Positions 37,739 through 50,374 of a DNA stretch of 64,000 bases are shown here, piece after piece. This DNA comes from Hedera helix. Its lineage: Eukaryota > Streptophyta > Magnoliopsida > Apiales > Araliaceae. The stretch lies in contig OX359276.1 of the NCBI GenBank assembly GCA_947179155.2, positions 42,246,192-42,310,191 of the forward strand. The letters are read 5' to 3'. Below the pieces are notes generated by a model. That model saw only the letters and a list, made by a program, of their open reading frames with translations. It did not search any database and was not told the DNA's origin. The first letter of the stretch is position 1; every line of letters begins with the position of its first letter. Made by a program: the position numbers and the translations under genes.

Positions 37739-40700
37739 TATTTATTTGAATAGGTGAGTTTGCATGTCATCGATCCTTTTTATAGGTAAATGTTTATGGC
37801 CATGCACGTCGGATGTCGGGCGGTCCGATTCGATTTGATTTGCCAGTTCTAGCTTGTCTTCCTCTCTCCGGACAACCGCCCGCACCATCGTAACTGAACC
37901 ATAAAATCTGCCGCCTTTTCCAACTTACTTTAGCCTCCAAATGGCCATATTGCCCCTTTCACCACACCATTGCCATTTCTTTCTATGAATAATCCTTCTC
38001 AAATACTCCCTCTACTTACTACACCAGAAGAGTTTCTTTTTTCTTTTTTCATAGAAAAATATTTATTTATAATATTAATAATCGTATAAATAACATCCAG
38101 AAGATGACATCACTTGTATAATTGTCATCTATAATTTTTTTTTAAAAATACATTTTTTGCTAATGAAATTAAATACACATCATTTGATACTAAAAAAAAC
38201 GGCTAATGTTGACCTTTTCATCGAAAGACAACTACACTTGGGCCGCCAAAAGTAATTGAAAAATTCTAGACTTATCACACATCTTATTCACAAAATTTAT
38301 TTGCAGAAACGCAAAGAATTGTAATTCCATTGTTAATTATTAAGATGAATATAGTGGAGTCACACTCTTTTATCTTTTCGACGAGTAAATTTTGTGGGTA
38401 AAATTTATCGGTAAGTACAAAAACACTCAAAATAATTCTACAAAAAAAAATTTCAAACCATATATATTTTTAATCCATTAAGTAATAATGTGAAGTAGTG
38501 TCACAATAGATAGATAGATGAGGATTTATAAGGACAGGTGATAGGCAGCCAACCATCAGATATTCATATGGGTTGTTCCTTGGTACTACAATAATAGTGA
38601 ATACGTACACCCAGCCAGATCTATTTGTGGCCACAATATGTCTAATTAATTTTCATTTGTTTGTTTCTTTCCCTTTAGCCCGTGGCCAAACTATTGGAGT
38701 TTTCCTTTTCCTCCTAATTTTCCTTGGTCAGAGTAATATATACATATATAGCTCAATTAGATATACCCCTTTTTGGATAGTGAAAGGAAAAGTTCCTACT
38801 CACCCATTTTAGATCCACATATTTTGTAGTCACCATCACATCTCATCATATATATAAATATCATATGACTGGTATTCAACACAAAGGCCATAAACTTATC
38901 CTAACTTCACCTAAATTTTGGCCCATACCAACTAAATATTTCTATATTTATTTGAAAAATTAACTGAAGTGATTTTTAAATTTAAAATAAATGTAAATTC
39001 TTTTAATTTTAATCAATATAATTATGAAAATTATAAATTATCGTAAAAATATCACTCATTAAATTTTTTATTATTTTTAACTAGTTATCTCAATTTTAAA
39101 TTTAAAAATATTTTAAATTAAATTTAAAAAATTAATAATAATTATATAATTTAAAATAAAGAGAGTACATGTTGCACCATGCAAGTTAGGAAGTCGTACT
39201 AAAATATGGATTCAAGTGTTCACGTTGTACTGTCCAAATTTTTTAAACATACTAATAATTGTTCTACAGATATTTACGAATAGTCTGTGCTGTGTGTATG
39301 GCTGTGATGTAATTGAGACAAAAACGACTCTCATATTTCGACCACTACTATTCATTGACAAGTATAATTTTGTCGGTTTGCAAACGGCCAACCATACTTT
39401 GACGGATAATTTTATACATATAAACATCAAACATAAAATTTTATGTTATATTTTATTTTTTAATTATTAAAATAAAATTTATATTTAATATTTGTGTACG
39501 TAAACTTATTCTTTAGTCCAACCAGCTGCAAAACATAATATTTAGGATAGAAAAAGTTGAGTAAAAGTTTTCAACCTTACCAAAAACAATATTCTCAGTC
39601 TTAAAATAAAAATATATATTAAGTTACTAACTCACCTAAAAATTTAACTTATCTTAAAATTTAATTTATTAGAAAAAAAAGTTCAATAATATATATCAAA
39701 TTAACAATGTAATATAAAATCATGCATCTTTTGGTAAAAATGAAGTTAAAACATATTTTGTGCTCTAAAAAAATTCTTATTAATTAAATTAATAAATTAT
39801 AAAATATATTTTTGTTCAGATTTAGTTTAAATGTATTCGGTGTTTTATTTAATAATAGTGTATAATAATGTAATTGGAATTATAAATTTATAAACTTCTA
39901 AATTTTAATTGAAATAGAATTAGAAGTACGAAAATGGGACCAGAAGAATGAAAAATATTTTTAATTTGCATGGAAGCAGGTGGTGCATGTCGACTGAGAT
40001 CAAATGAAAGAGATAATTTTGAGATATAACTCACGTAGTGTCTCAAGACGATTCATATATTATTATTTCAATATATATAATAAAATGACACATTATTTAT
40101 GATGACATAATAATATATTAATTATTTGAAACATCACGTGACGATATCCCAATAATTAATACCACTTAATAACTTTTCAAAAGAGAGAGACAGTTGGTAC
40201 TTGGTAACATATGCAATATGTGAGCCTCCTTTAATTAACTATCTTTTATTGGAATAATTATTTAGTGATCCTTGATTATTTGTCACGTAATATTTTATAT
40301 TATTTATATTATATTATTTTAATATTTAAAATAAAATAACTTATTTTAAATGTTAAAATAACAGTATATGATATCAAACCCCACGTGACCAGTGTCTCGA
40401 CGGTATCTAATAATTTTTTCTCTCACTGACCTCTGTTGCACTCAACGTGGACATACCATTTCCTGCCACGGCAGCATACGTGGGTCCCACATGGATCAGT
40501 TTCTTACCCAAAACCAAACCTGAATTGATCAACTGTCGCAGTGTCGCTTATCCATGTGGTGTGGCGTGTTACGTCTGGACTTTTTAACTTTCTTCCCAAA
40601 TGTTAAAGTTCCCAAATTCAAACATCATTGTACTCTTTTCCTTACAAAATTAGAAGTATTTTATACTCCGTTTAAAAATTAAAATTTTAATTTAATTTTT

Positions 40701-41012
40701 AAAATTAAATAATAATATATTAAATTTTGAATTGATATAAATTTATTTAGTTTTAATTAATATAATTATTATAATTAAACAGTAATTTTTTTTATTAATA
40801 ATAAAATTTATTTTATTCTAAATTTTTATGAGTTGTACTAAGTTTAAAATTTAATATACCATCGTTTGACTTTAAAAATTAAATTGTATCTTTAGTTATG
40901 GAACAGATGTACTAATTTTTAACAACTAATCCGTAAACTTTTAAAGATTAAAATTAACATGAATCCACTTAAGTTTAAAGAAAACAAAATATAGAAACTA
41001 AAGTATTTTTTG
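37739..41012. other. Intergenic, no gene seen
   Basis: AT-rich. A more GC-rich patch at 37790-37990 and another at 40420-40570 (with TACGTGGGTCCCACATGG) could be old promoter or exon relics, but I find no supported reading frame. Confidence 0.55.
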
Positions 41013-42598
41013 TGTAATGCCCTATAATATTTCTAACAAAATATGTATTGGGTAATTTAAAAAAAAATAAAAATAATATTTTGATAATCTAATTTTTATA
41101 TATCAGAAATAAATATTTAAGTTAGAATTGAGAAGGTAAATGGGTGGATTCATATTTGTCATAAACTGTAAATATTTTAGATAAATTATTACTTAAACGA
41201 TTTATCTATTAATGTAAGTTATTAATAATAATTATGAAGGTGGGATGAATATTCATTAAAGGGAAACTTGAATTAGTGTTATTATGTATTTGAGTAAGCA
41301 TATGTTGAAAAGTATATTTTGTAAGACAAAGTAATTAATATAATATTTACATTAAAATAGATAAATTAAATTCTCGATAACATAAGGACAGGAATGATAA
41401 AGATAATTTTGAGTTAGCAGATAATAAAATATCTTTAGATATTATTTAATAAACAAAAACACTAAAATTATTATGTTATATGTTAATTGATAAATTTTGG
41501 TTATTAAGTGTGGGTTTCAATAGTTTATCGGGTACTTGTTTTAGGTACGAATTTTGTATTTTTTCAATAATATTTTTATAAATTTTAATTTGTTCGCTTT
41601 GTCTTTCATTTTAAATTTAAATATTATTTTAAATGATTGTTTCGTGTTAAATTCATTGATAATTTTATTTTGGCGTTGACATTTTGAACTTCGTATTTGT
41701 ACTCTTTGAATTACATTATCATGTATAGTAATTTATTTTGATCATATAGAGATGTAAATGTTAACGTATCTTCCAGTCTTTGTATTTATATTTGTTTTAA
41801 TTTAACATGTACACTCAGAACCATTTTGTTGATATTGTATCGCTTGTATTTTGACATAACTAGTAATTTTATTAGAATTAATGTACCGTAAGGTATATAC
41901 TTGATTGGCACCGAGATATAACACATTCTGTGGCGGTGTGATCAGTTCACGACGTCTCCATTTATGCTTCAGTGAGAGTTGACCATATTATGATTTTATT
42001 TTGAGAGGCGTACGGGTCGACGCTAGTTTTCTATTTTGTTCTGTTATGGAGATTGATGTTGTTTGTGCCAAAAACGCCTTTCAATTTGCATGCAGTTGGA
42101 TTTGCGGTCCGATGTGTGATTTGCCTATGTGACATTTATTTTGACTTGTTTGTGTAGCAAGATATATATTTATTTTATTTTAAGCTCGATATGAAATAAC
42201 ACTTAGTCATTTTATTCGGTCACTATTTTATTGTGTTAGCTTTTGTTCGTTTCAGTTTAGTTCAATTAATTGATTTATTTATTTCAATTTCTTAATTCTT
42301 TAATTTATATTTGCACTGGACATTTAATTCATACTATATTTTTTCTTTCAGCCGGTGCTCAGAGGAATCAAAGGTAAATGTGATAAAAATTTCTTTTTAT
42401 TTAAATAGTTTAGATATTATCTTTAGGTTGTGATTCTTTGATTTATGTTTGGAGTTGTAATAAGCAAATTGTTGTTTAACTCGATTCTACATTTATTACC
42501 TATTCTTTTTGCGTATTAAAGTTTTGCTGTTATTTTGTCGTTTCGTTGTGTTTTTGTATAATTTTTCTTTTTATTTCAAAAAATTAAGGAGTGTTACA
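41013..42598 (+). mobile_element. Old solo LTR, family B
   Basis: Begins TGTAATGCCC and ends GGAGTGTTACA. From about 41520 it aligns with the LTR at 58673-60508 through shared blocks such as the CACCGAG..GGCGGTGTGATCAG region, GAGGCGTACGGGTCGACGCTAG and GTTTGTGCCAAA. It is clearly diverged, and the flanks (TTTTG, TTATA) show no duplication. No internal sequence. Confidence 0.8.
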
Positions 42599-42864
42599 TT
42601 ATAATTTAATTATAATAAATATAGTTGTTTATACTAAAATCCAACCCTGTCTTTCCTAATTACCATTTCTATTTACAAAGTATGGGCTTTACTTATTGTT
42701 ATACTAGAAAATGAAATTATTGATTTTAACGGTCATTATACTTTTACTTATATCCATTTAAAATGTAGGAATTCAAATAAAAAAATCATAACAATTTTTT
42801 ACAAAAATAATTTTTATATATCAATTTCTTTGTTTACAAGTTACATGGATAATTATAGTTGATA

Positions 42865-43133
42865 CACCTTTCGTTCTTTTTTAATTGACAATTTATGGAA
42901 AAAGTATAAAAATTAAGAAATATAATTAATATTTTATCTGATTGAATAAAATAAATATAAAATCTCATTATTATCTTTTAAAATTTAATAAAAAAATAAA
43001 AGATAAGTAATTTAATATTTAATATTAAGATAATATGATAAATTAAATCATTAACGTTTATTTAAAATCTACCCACAGACGACAAAAAATAAATAATTTC
43101 ACTCCCTACCAAAATAAATAAAAAAATAATATT
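42865..43133. mobile_element. Degenerate Stowaway-like MITE
   Basis: Shares CTTTTTTAATTGA at the left and the AATTAATATTTTATCTGATTGAATAAAATAAATATAAAAT-type interior with 7674-7939 (motif only partly conserved). The right end is unclear. It lies about 530 bp before the kinase TATA box. Confidence 0.35.
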
Positions 43134-43661
43134 TTAACGAAGTTGAGGTGAGGTGTTCCTATGTTTCACGGTTCCTCCCCATTATTACCGTCCCAAAATA
43201 AATGTCACTGCAACATTATTTATGCACCAACTTTCCACAAACACCACAGTTAGTTGATCACAGTTAGTTGAGTAATTATTTAGTGATTGGAGATAAATTT
43301 AGATAGTGTCTCAAATTAATAAATTTTTTTTGTTATATAGTAAGTTTAAAATTATAAATAATAAAATATTATTAAAATTAAGAAATTTCATTAATTTGGG
43401 AACATGACGCGACGATGTGCAACCCTACGACCATCCAGTAAAGCCACATGTTCCATATCCAGCTATTCCATCCAACAAGTAAAAAAGTTGAAGATCAGAC
43501 GACCCATATCTGAAATTCGATAAGGATAAAACTCAGCATATCATTCTCCCCAACCCCTACGCAACTACTACCCCTTCATTCCCTCCAATTCTCTCTTTAC
43601 GTCACCAAACCCGTAAAAATGGATAATATCCATTTTCACTGCTATTTTCTCTCTCCTCCCA

Positions 43662-43669
43662 TATATAAA
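43662..43669 (+). promoter_or_regulatory. TATA box of the MAPKKK gene
   Basis: TATATAAA about 97 bp before the start codon, preceded by CTCTCTCCTCCC. Predicted transcription start near 43693. Confidence 0.7.
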
Positions 43670-43758
43670 TACTCTTTGTGCTCCTAAGACAACCCAAAAA
43701 GCGAAGAAACGAACTTGTTTTCCTATTTCAGTTCTCGATAAAACTGAGTATAACAAAA

Positions 43759-45240
43759 ATGGAGAAAGTGAACTTTAACCGGAAAAGCTGGCTGAGAGGG
43801 AATTGCATAGGCCAAGGCTCGTTCGGAACTGTCAGTCTCGCCGTCGACAAATCGGACGCCCAGCTTTTCGCCGTTAAGTCCGTGGAACAGACCTCGTATT
43901 CATCGTCTCACATGGAAGCTTTGGAAAACGAGATTCGGATTCTAAAATCCCTTTCATCGCCGTACGTAGTAGAATACTTTGGCGATGACGTAAGTACTGA
44001 GTCTACAACGACGTCGTATCGGAACCTTCACATGGAGTATATGCCAGGTGGCACGGCTGCTGACCTGGCAAAGTATCCCGGCGCTGAAGTGGAGGAGCGG
44101 ATGATAAGGTCGATAACGTCGTGTGTCGTGTCGGCGTTGAGGTACGTGCACTCTTTGGGCATTGTACATTGCGACGTCAAGGGGAGGAATGTATTAGTGG
44201 GGTCCACTCCAGCAGCCGCCAAGCTCGCCGATTTCGGGTCGGCGGTGGAATTCACTGAGGATATGCGGCCACGTGGGAGTCCGCTGTGGATGGCTCCGGA
44301 GGTGGTACGAGGTGAGTACCAGGGCCCGGAGTCCGACGTTTGGTCACTGGGGTGCACGGTTATCGAGATGGTCACCGGAAAGCCGGCGTGGGAGGACAGA
44401 GGCGTCGACACGCTGTGTCGAATCGGTTACTCTGATGAGTTGCCGAAGCTGCCAACTCAGCTATCCCAACTCGGTCGGGACTTTTTGTCCAAGTGCTTAA
44501 GAAAAGATCGTAAGAAGAGATGGAGCTGCGATCAACTGTTACAGCACCCATTTTTACGAAATTTTCGTCCATGCGATACGGTTTCTGATTGGTCACCGAG
44601 ATGCATACTTGATCGGTTCGATTCAAAATTTTCTGATGGAGATGATGATCAGCAGTCATGTGATGATTTCGTGCGTTTGAATTTTAACGGGAAGGATAGG
44701 ATTGGAAAATTAGCTTCAAACTCAGGGGCAATTTGGGAAGAATCAGATGGATGGGTGGCGGTGAGGACGATGATGAGTGAGAGAGAAGAGGTTACAGTTT
44801 TAGAAGCGTGTTGGGGTTGTGGTGAGGAGAGAGAAAGTACAAGTTTGGAATATCCGGATTTAATTGAGGAAATTACAGAAGAATATTCGATTTCTAATGG
44901 GATTGGCGAAGTAAGTGGAAGGTCAAATTGGGAATATTTAGATTCTAATGACAACAATAATTTCTTACAGAAGGAACTGGGTTTCAGCTACTGTACCAAT
45001 TATATTACAGCAGGGGCAGAGTCAAGCGAAGCTGGTTCTAGCTGTCCATATGGGTCTCAAATGAATAATTACACCTATTGTAATTTAATATTTTTTAGTT
45101 GCTTTTTGAATTATTGTTATTATTATTATAAATGTAAACGCAGATCATATATCAAAATTATTCATTTTGTAATTCACATTTTATATTGCACTTCAATTCG
45201 TACATGTGACCAATTTTGTAACTTTATGTTCTTGTCGTGA
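43759..45240 (+). CDS. MAP kinase kinase kinase, MAPKKK17/18-like
   Basis: Ser/Thr kinase of the plant MEKK-like MAPKKK15-18 group, which in Arabidopsis acts at the top of an abscisic-acid-responsive MAPK cascade. Single exon of 493 residues, as expected for this intronless group. I start at 43759 (MEKVNFNRKSWLRGN), where the family begins, not at an upstream in-frame ATG at 43678 inside the leader. Kinase domain about 11-266: GQGSFG loop 18-23, Lys40, HCDVKGRN 137-144 with Asp139 and Lys141 (HCD instead of HRD, usual here), DFG 158-160, GSPLWMAPE 173-181, and HPFL at 263-266. All catalytic residues are present. Residues 267-430 are acidic and low in conservation. The last 60 residues form a Cys/Tyr-rich hydrophobic tail (YCNLIFFSCFLNYCYYYYKC) that may be a membrane segment. 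It is unclear whether the whole tail is conserved. Confidence 0.93.
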   Translation: MEKVNFNRKSWLRGNCIGQGSFGTVSLAVDKSDAQLFAVKSVEQTSYSSSHMEALENEIRILKSLSSPYVVEYFGDDVSTESTTTSYRNLHMEYMPGGTAADLAKYPGAEVEERMIRSITSCVVSALRYVHSLGIVHCDVKGRNVLVGSTPAAAKLADFGSAVEFTEDMRPRGSPLWMAPEVVRGEYQGPESDVWSLGCTVIEMVTGKPAWEDRGVDTLCRIGYSDELPKLPTQLSQLGRDFLSKCLRKDRKKRWSCDQLLQHPFLRNFRPCDTVSDWSPRCILDRFDSKFSDGDDDQQSCDDFVRLNFNGKDRIGKLASNSGAIWEESDGWVAVRTMMSEREEVTVLEACWGCGEERESTSLEYPDLIEEITEEYSISNGIGEVSGRSNWEYLDSNDNNNFLQKELGFSYCTNYITAGAESSEAGSSCPYGSQMNNYTYCNLIFFSCFLNYCYYYYKCKRRSYIKIIHFVIHILYCTSIRTCDQFCNFMFLS

Positions 45241-45327
45241 ATAGATAGATAAATATAACTCAAAACTTGAAGCAAAGTAAGCTCTCATTTTTGTTGTTTG
45301 TTAGATTGGGACACTATATATATATAA

Positions 45328-45610
45328 AAAATTATTCATAACAAATATTTATTATAGATATTGTTCTAACAAATATTTAAGGATAAAATTTAAGGCAATT
45401 TCGCCACATTAAATAGCAAATCAGGAATTTTTTTTTAAAAATTATATCCATCCGCCATGTTACATATTGGACAGATGGAATAAAAAAAAAATTATTTTAG
45501 TCACTCCGCTATATAAGGTGGCAGACTGATAAAATAATAAAAATAATAAATTAAATCCTATGGATCCGCCATAGCATTGACCACTCTGCCAACTAAGATA
45601 ACGGATTGAA
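45328..45610 (+). repeat. Left TIR of the MULE
   Basis: Pairs inverted with 51780-52243 at about 75-85% over the matched blocks. Contains TATAAGGTGGCAGACTGAT and GGATCCGCCATAGCATTGAC. Confidence 0.8.
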
Positions 45611-46109
45611 ATAAATTTTAGATAACGGATTGAGTCTTAGTGGATTGGAAGTAGATTTTGTGTCAGGATAAGGAGTCAGATAAAGAGCTGCTACCAAAGG
45701 TAGCAGACTGATAATACTTGGTCCCTTTTATTCCCTAAAAACCTTAGCAATCATTATTGCATTTGCTGAACAAATCTTTTTCTTGCCGTCGTCGCTTAGA
45801 GGGAAGGAAGAAGGAGATATATTTGCACACTATCCAATTTCAGTATTATTTATTTCAGAAGGAGGAATATTTCCACACTAGTAAGTAATTTTTATTTTAA
45901 GATTCTGATTTTTGGTTACATAGGGCAAAGGCCTGTGCATATTCTTCTGCTCACCCATATCCTGGTGCAAATACATGGACTACTTTGTATAGGGATATAG
46001 TGACATATGCCAACAACAATGGTCGACGCAGGATGTTGTCGTTTTTAGATATAGGATTTGTCATAAACTCCATAAGTGTCAAGCGAGAGAAATTCAAGCT
46101 AATGTACTA

Positions 46110-46440
46110 TTTTCGGAATGATGTTACATGATCACATAAAGTAATGAACTTGTAATTTTTATTACATGTTTTTCACATAAAAACAACCATAATTTTTATA
46201 AAATGCCATTTATTTGATTTTTTTTTTAAATAAAAAATTCAAGTTTGGATGTCATGCATATCGCCCATATCCAGGTAGTCATTGGGTGGGTGAAAAAAAA
46301 GAAGAATTATTTTGTTCCTTAACAATCATGAATTTAGTTTTATTACATGTTTTTTCACATAAAAACAACCGTAATTTATCAAAAGTGCCATTTATTTGTA
46401 GAATTTATTTTATACCTAAAGGCCAAGTTTGATTGCCATA
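46110..46440. repeat. Subterminal duplication in the MULE
   Basis: Two copies of a roughly 130-bp segment share TTATTACATGTTTTT, CACATAAAAACAACC and GCCATTTATTTG. Nearby, CACCCATATCCTGGTG and CGCCCATATCCAGGTA extend the likeness. A short exon-like stretch at 45925-46090 (plus) encodes nothing I recognise; it could be captured sequence. Confidence 0.6.
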
Positions 46441-46629
46441 AAAATAAATATTACATAGATAAAACTAGTTACATAAATGACATAAGTGATAGACATTACA
46501 TTTATTATTTTTTAGGATCAGGCAGTTCCAATGCTTTATAATGATTGCGCTTATCATCATCTGTTTCAAATCCACAAATTGCACATTTCGATGCGATTTA
46601 GAACCCTGAATTTTCTCAATAGCACCTTT

Positions 46630-47630
46630 CTAACGCGATTGTTTTTCGCAGCCCTTTGTAACTGAAGTAAATAGGGACAAAAACTCATGCACTTTTGCTT
46701 CAACCTCTTCATCGTTAGTATCACAATATATGCCCATCTCCAAATTTGTATTACCGGATGCATAATCAATTTCATCATCCGCTACATCGATAATATTTTC
46801 GTTTGGGTCACATTCATCAACAACTAGTTTGGCTTTTGCATTTAGTTTGAGGAGAGTCTTGTAACCTCGAATTGAACAAGCAACTTTACTAGCTAACTCT
46901 TGACAGTCACTCATTGGATGGATGTACTGCATTGTTTGATTTTGTTCAAAGTCGGCAGTCACTGGAAGAGGGGCAACTCCTTCAACGTTACCTCTGTTTG
47001 CATCTCGTGTCCACTGATAAAGTATCATATAGTTTAGAATTTCAGCAATACTTTTGAACGTGAAAGATCTCATAACGTACCTACAAATTTCATCGGAATG
47101 TGACAATAGTTGGCAAGTACACGTTATGGTGTTGGATTGACGATTGTTGGTGATCTCATGATATCTTCGGGAATCTTCAGTTGCATTTGATTTGTACACT
47201 GTAGATACCTTTGTGTCAACAACTCAAAGTTCAACTACTTTGTGAATGTTGTACTTCTAGGAATCGAGAAGTTGAACTTAAAAAAGTCTAAACATATCTT
47301 TAGTATACATATTCGTAGTATGAACTTCCAAAGATGACTCGCAAATTAAACTCCGTTTTTTATAGGCGGTTACATAGTTGATTTTTCTCTCATTCAAGAA
47401 TTGTTTCTAAATAGCCTTTTGAGTTTGAACAACAAATTCTTTCACACCTGTTGAAGAATTAACATATTCATCAAAAAAATTATTCATACCTCCGCTTCTT
47501 CCGGTAGGTATCATTCTAGCAAAAAAATATCTTTTTGTATATACCTGCATCCATTTCTCTTTGACATCATACAAAGTTATAAGTCACTCATTGTTATGCA
47601 ATTCATAGTCCCTCATTAGAATATCCTAAT
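46630..47630 (-). pseudogene. FAR1/mudrA-type transposase, 3' part (broken)
   Basis: Continues the transposase across the LTR. 47630-47430 reads LYDVKEKWMQVYTKRYFFAR and IPTGRSGGMNNFFDEYVNSS, then an in-frame TAG after TQKAI. Further on, EDSRRYHEI and the SWIM zinc-finger region TITCTCQLLSHSDEICRYVM lie in the 189-codon open part (47199-46630). The SWIM consensus is CxCx(n)CxH; here the last ligand is Tyr (ICRYVM, not CRHV), so the finger is also damaged. Confidence 0.88.
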
Positions 47631-50374
47631 TGTAAGACCCCGAATTTTATGAAATACAAAATTTAATTTTCTTCATATATATATATTTTTTCCTGAAATA
47701 GTAAGTGGTTAAATTAATAAGGTTAAAAGTTAAGGATGTTATGTGTAAATTTTATTATGTCGGACAATATTCGTTTGGTCGGAGAATATTCGTTTTGTCG
47801 GGAAATATTCGATTCGTACGACGGCGCCGAAATAACAAAATAATGGTGGACCCCCACAACGACTTATTGTCGAATATAGAAAGCGACATACGTAACATTT
47901 TTAAATAAATATAGTCAACGGTATAATCATCTTGAACTGTTAAAATATCTGGTGGTAAAGGAATAGTAACATACGGTATTGAACAGTAGCACACGGTATT
48001 ACACAGTAGCACACGGTATTACATAGTGTTCATATTATTAAACTGATAAAGTGGTTATTGTACTATATTGACTTTATTGAACCAATAATTGTCACATGCA
48101 TAATAATTCATATTATTGAGTTGATAATTGTCACAGTAGCATATGCACAATAATTCATATTACTGAATCAATAATTATCACTACACAGTAACGTGTTATT
48201 TTCTTATCTATTTTTAGCATTTTTGTTATCTCTTTTATGATATTGATTAAACTGTTGTATTCTATTATTAGTTGATTTTCCTGTTTATCTAACTCGAAAA
48301 GCCAACTACACTGCATTTACAACAATTAACTATAATAATGAATAATTGTGAATTATTGCTGAATAATTGAATTGATAAAGTTATTTGTTTTTATTATGAT
48401 AAATTATATAAAGTTATTTGTTTTTATTATGATAAATTATATAAAGTTGTTTGTTTTTATATATAAAGTTAATTGATTTATTTAAAGTTAGTTGTTTTAT
48501 ATATAAAGTAAATTGAATTGTATAGATTAAAAGATTATCTTTAAATGAATGGTTTAGATTAAGGAAATCTTGAAAGATGAAATGAGTGGTATGGATTAAA
48601 CATTATCTTGAAATATACGGTTTGGATTAAATTAGGAAATCTTGGTGATGATAAGATTTTTGCTATAAATAGAGGCCTTAACTTAAGGATTTTTCATAAA
48701 AACTTCCTTGCTTATTCTTTCTTTCACTCTCCAAATATTTCTTTGTGTAAGTTCTCTTTGAGTGTGCTAAAGTCATCTTGAGTATTTGTAAAGATCTGTA
48801 AGTGTACGAGTTCATATCTAGTCACGTGTTAAGGTAAGGGATACCATCTTTTTTATCTTCCATTATTCAAACTTACTATGGTAAGGGTATATCAATATTT
48901 AATTCTCGAAAATAATATCGTTTATTTCTTACTCATAAGATGTGCCATTTATTTCCATGTATTAAATTGTGGGTATAACCTTATGGCGCGGATTATCGCC
49001 TGTTGGTGAATAACCTTTCGTATTTATTTCCATGTATTAAATTGTGGGCATAACCTTACGACGCGGATTATCGCCTGTTGGTGAATAACCTTTCGTATTT
49101 ATTTCCATGTATTAAATTGTGGGAATAACCTTACGGCGCGGATTATCGCCTGTTGGTGAATAACTTTTCGTATTTATTTCCATGTATTAAATTGTGGGAA
49201 TAACCTTACGGCGCGGATTATCGCCTGTTGGTGAATAACTTTTCGTATTCATTCCTTATTAATCTCTGAGAATAACCTGACTACGCGGACTACTGCATGT
49301 TTGGTGAATTACTCTTCGTATTCATTTCTTATTTGTCTCTTGTTGGTAAAGTTTCCTGAAATGATTATATATTCTTTAATAGTTTGCGCTTCATCTAATA
49401 TCATTTCAACTGAACCTTCCTATTTTTCTAAATCTTTCTATTGAACCTTAACTGTTATTCTGAACTGTGGATCTTAAATATCATTCTTGAATTTTAGTCC
49501 ACATCATGTTGGCAATTTGGACATTATTTGAATCTGCACAAAGTAAAGTCATAAACTTTCGATATTTATTGATCATACTGTTTCTTCTGATTCATCATCT
49601 ATATCACGGTTGTTATTCTAATCATCAAGAACTATGTTGTTGTGAATATCTGTGGCCTGGGGCACAGTTGATAGGATAAAAGCGATATATTTATTGTGCC
49701 TTTTAGGGCACGTGGTGAATATTCTCTTTGGCCTGGGGCAAAGATGAACTGTTGTTGGTATGATTATGACCAAATGCTGAAAACTGGTATAATCATTACC
49801 GTTGGGTTATATTTGAATATCTTTGGCTCGTAATGCAAAGATGAACTATTAACTGACATGATTAAAATCAGGAACTGAAAATTTATATTATCATGACCAG
49901 CGGTGTTTAAGATGATAAAAGTTGATGATGTTTTTCCTAAAAAGAGATCGAGTGGACAATATAGTCTGCATTATTCTTCTAATAGATTGCTCATTTCGCT
50001 GCTATTATTGATACAAAGCTTATTGTCTATTATATTCAATTAAGAAATCATCTGTTGAAGGCTAATGATAATTTATTTGTCGTTATCTTAGTCATGATAT
50101 TTCTTACTGGGCTATTTGAGCTCACCATTTCTTTTGTTCCATTGTTTTTCAGAAAAAGAGAGAGTAGCCGGGTCTAGCGGGGGAATGGAGTGACGGTCCG
50201 AGTGATAGCTATTGTAGTCTTCACATGTTGAATATAGTGTGGAAATAATAGTGAAGACTTAGTTGTGTATTATTGAGTTTTGCATTTCTGTTCTATGTAC
50301 TATTTGTATTAAAGTTTATGTATTTTATGGCGTCTCAAATTGGGTTATGTAGGCCTAGATTTGGGGGCGTCACA
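47631..50374 (+). mobile_element. Solo LTR (family A) inside the MULE transposase
   Basis: 2744 bp, TGTAAGACCCCGAAT to GGGGGCGTCACA, flanked by the perfect duplication CTAAT (47626-47630, 50375-50379). Same family as 10367-13029 and the chromovirus at 16045-23709. TATA-like TATAAATAG lies at about 48664-48672, just before a GCCTTAACTTAAGG palindrome. Confidence 0.95.
48960..49330. repeat. Tandem repeat inside the solo LTR
   Basis: Five units of about 75 bp with GCGGATTATCGCCTGTTGG and GTGAATAAC, the reverse complement of the block at 17240-17580, with different spacers. The fifth unit is diverged. Confidence 0.88.

Noticed and set aside
44028..44957. Long minus-strand frames inside the MAPKKK gene
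   Set aside because: Antisense shadows of a GC-richer coding exon.
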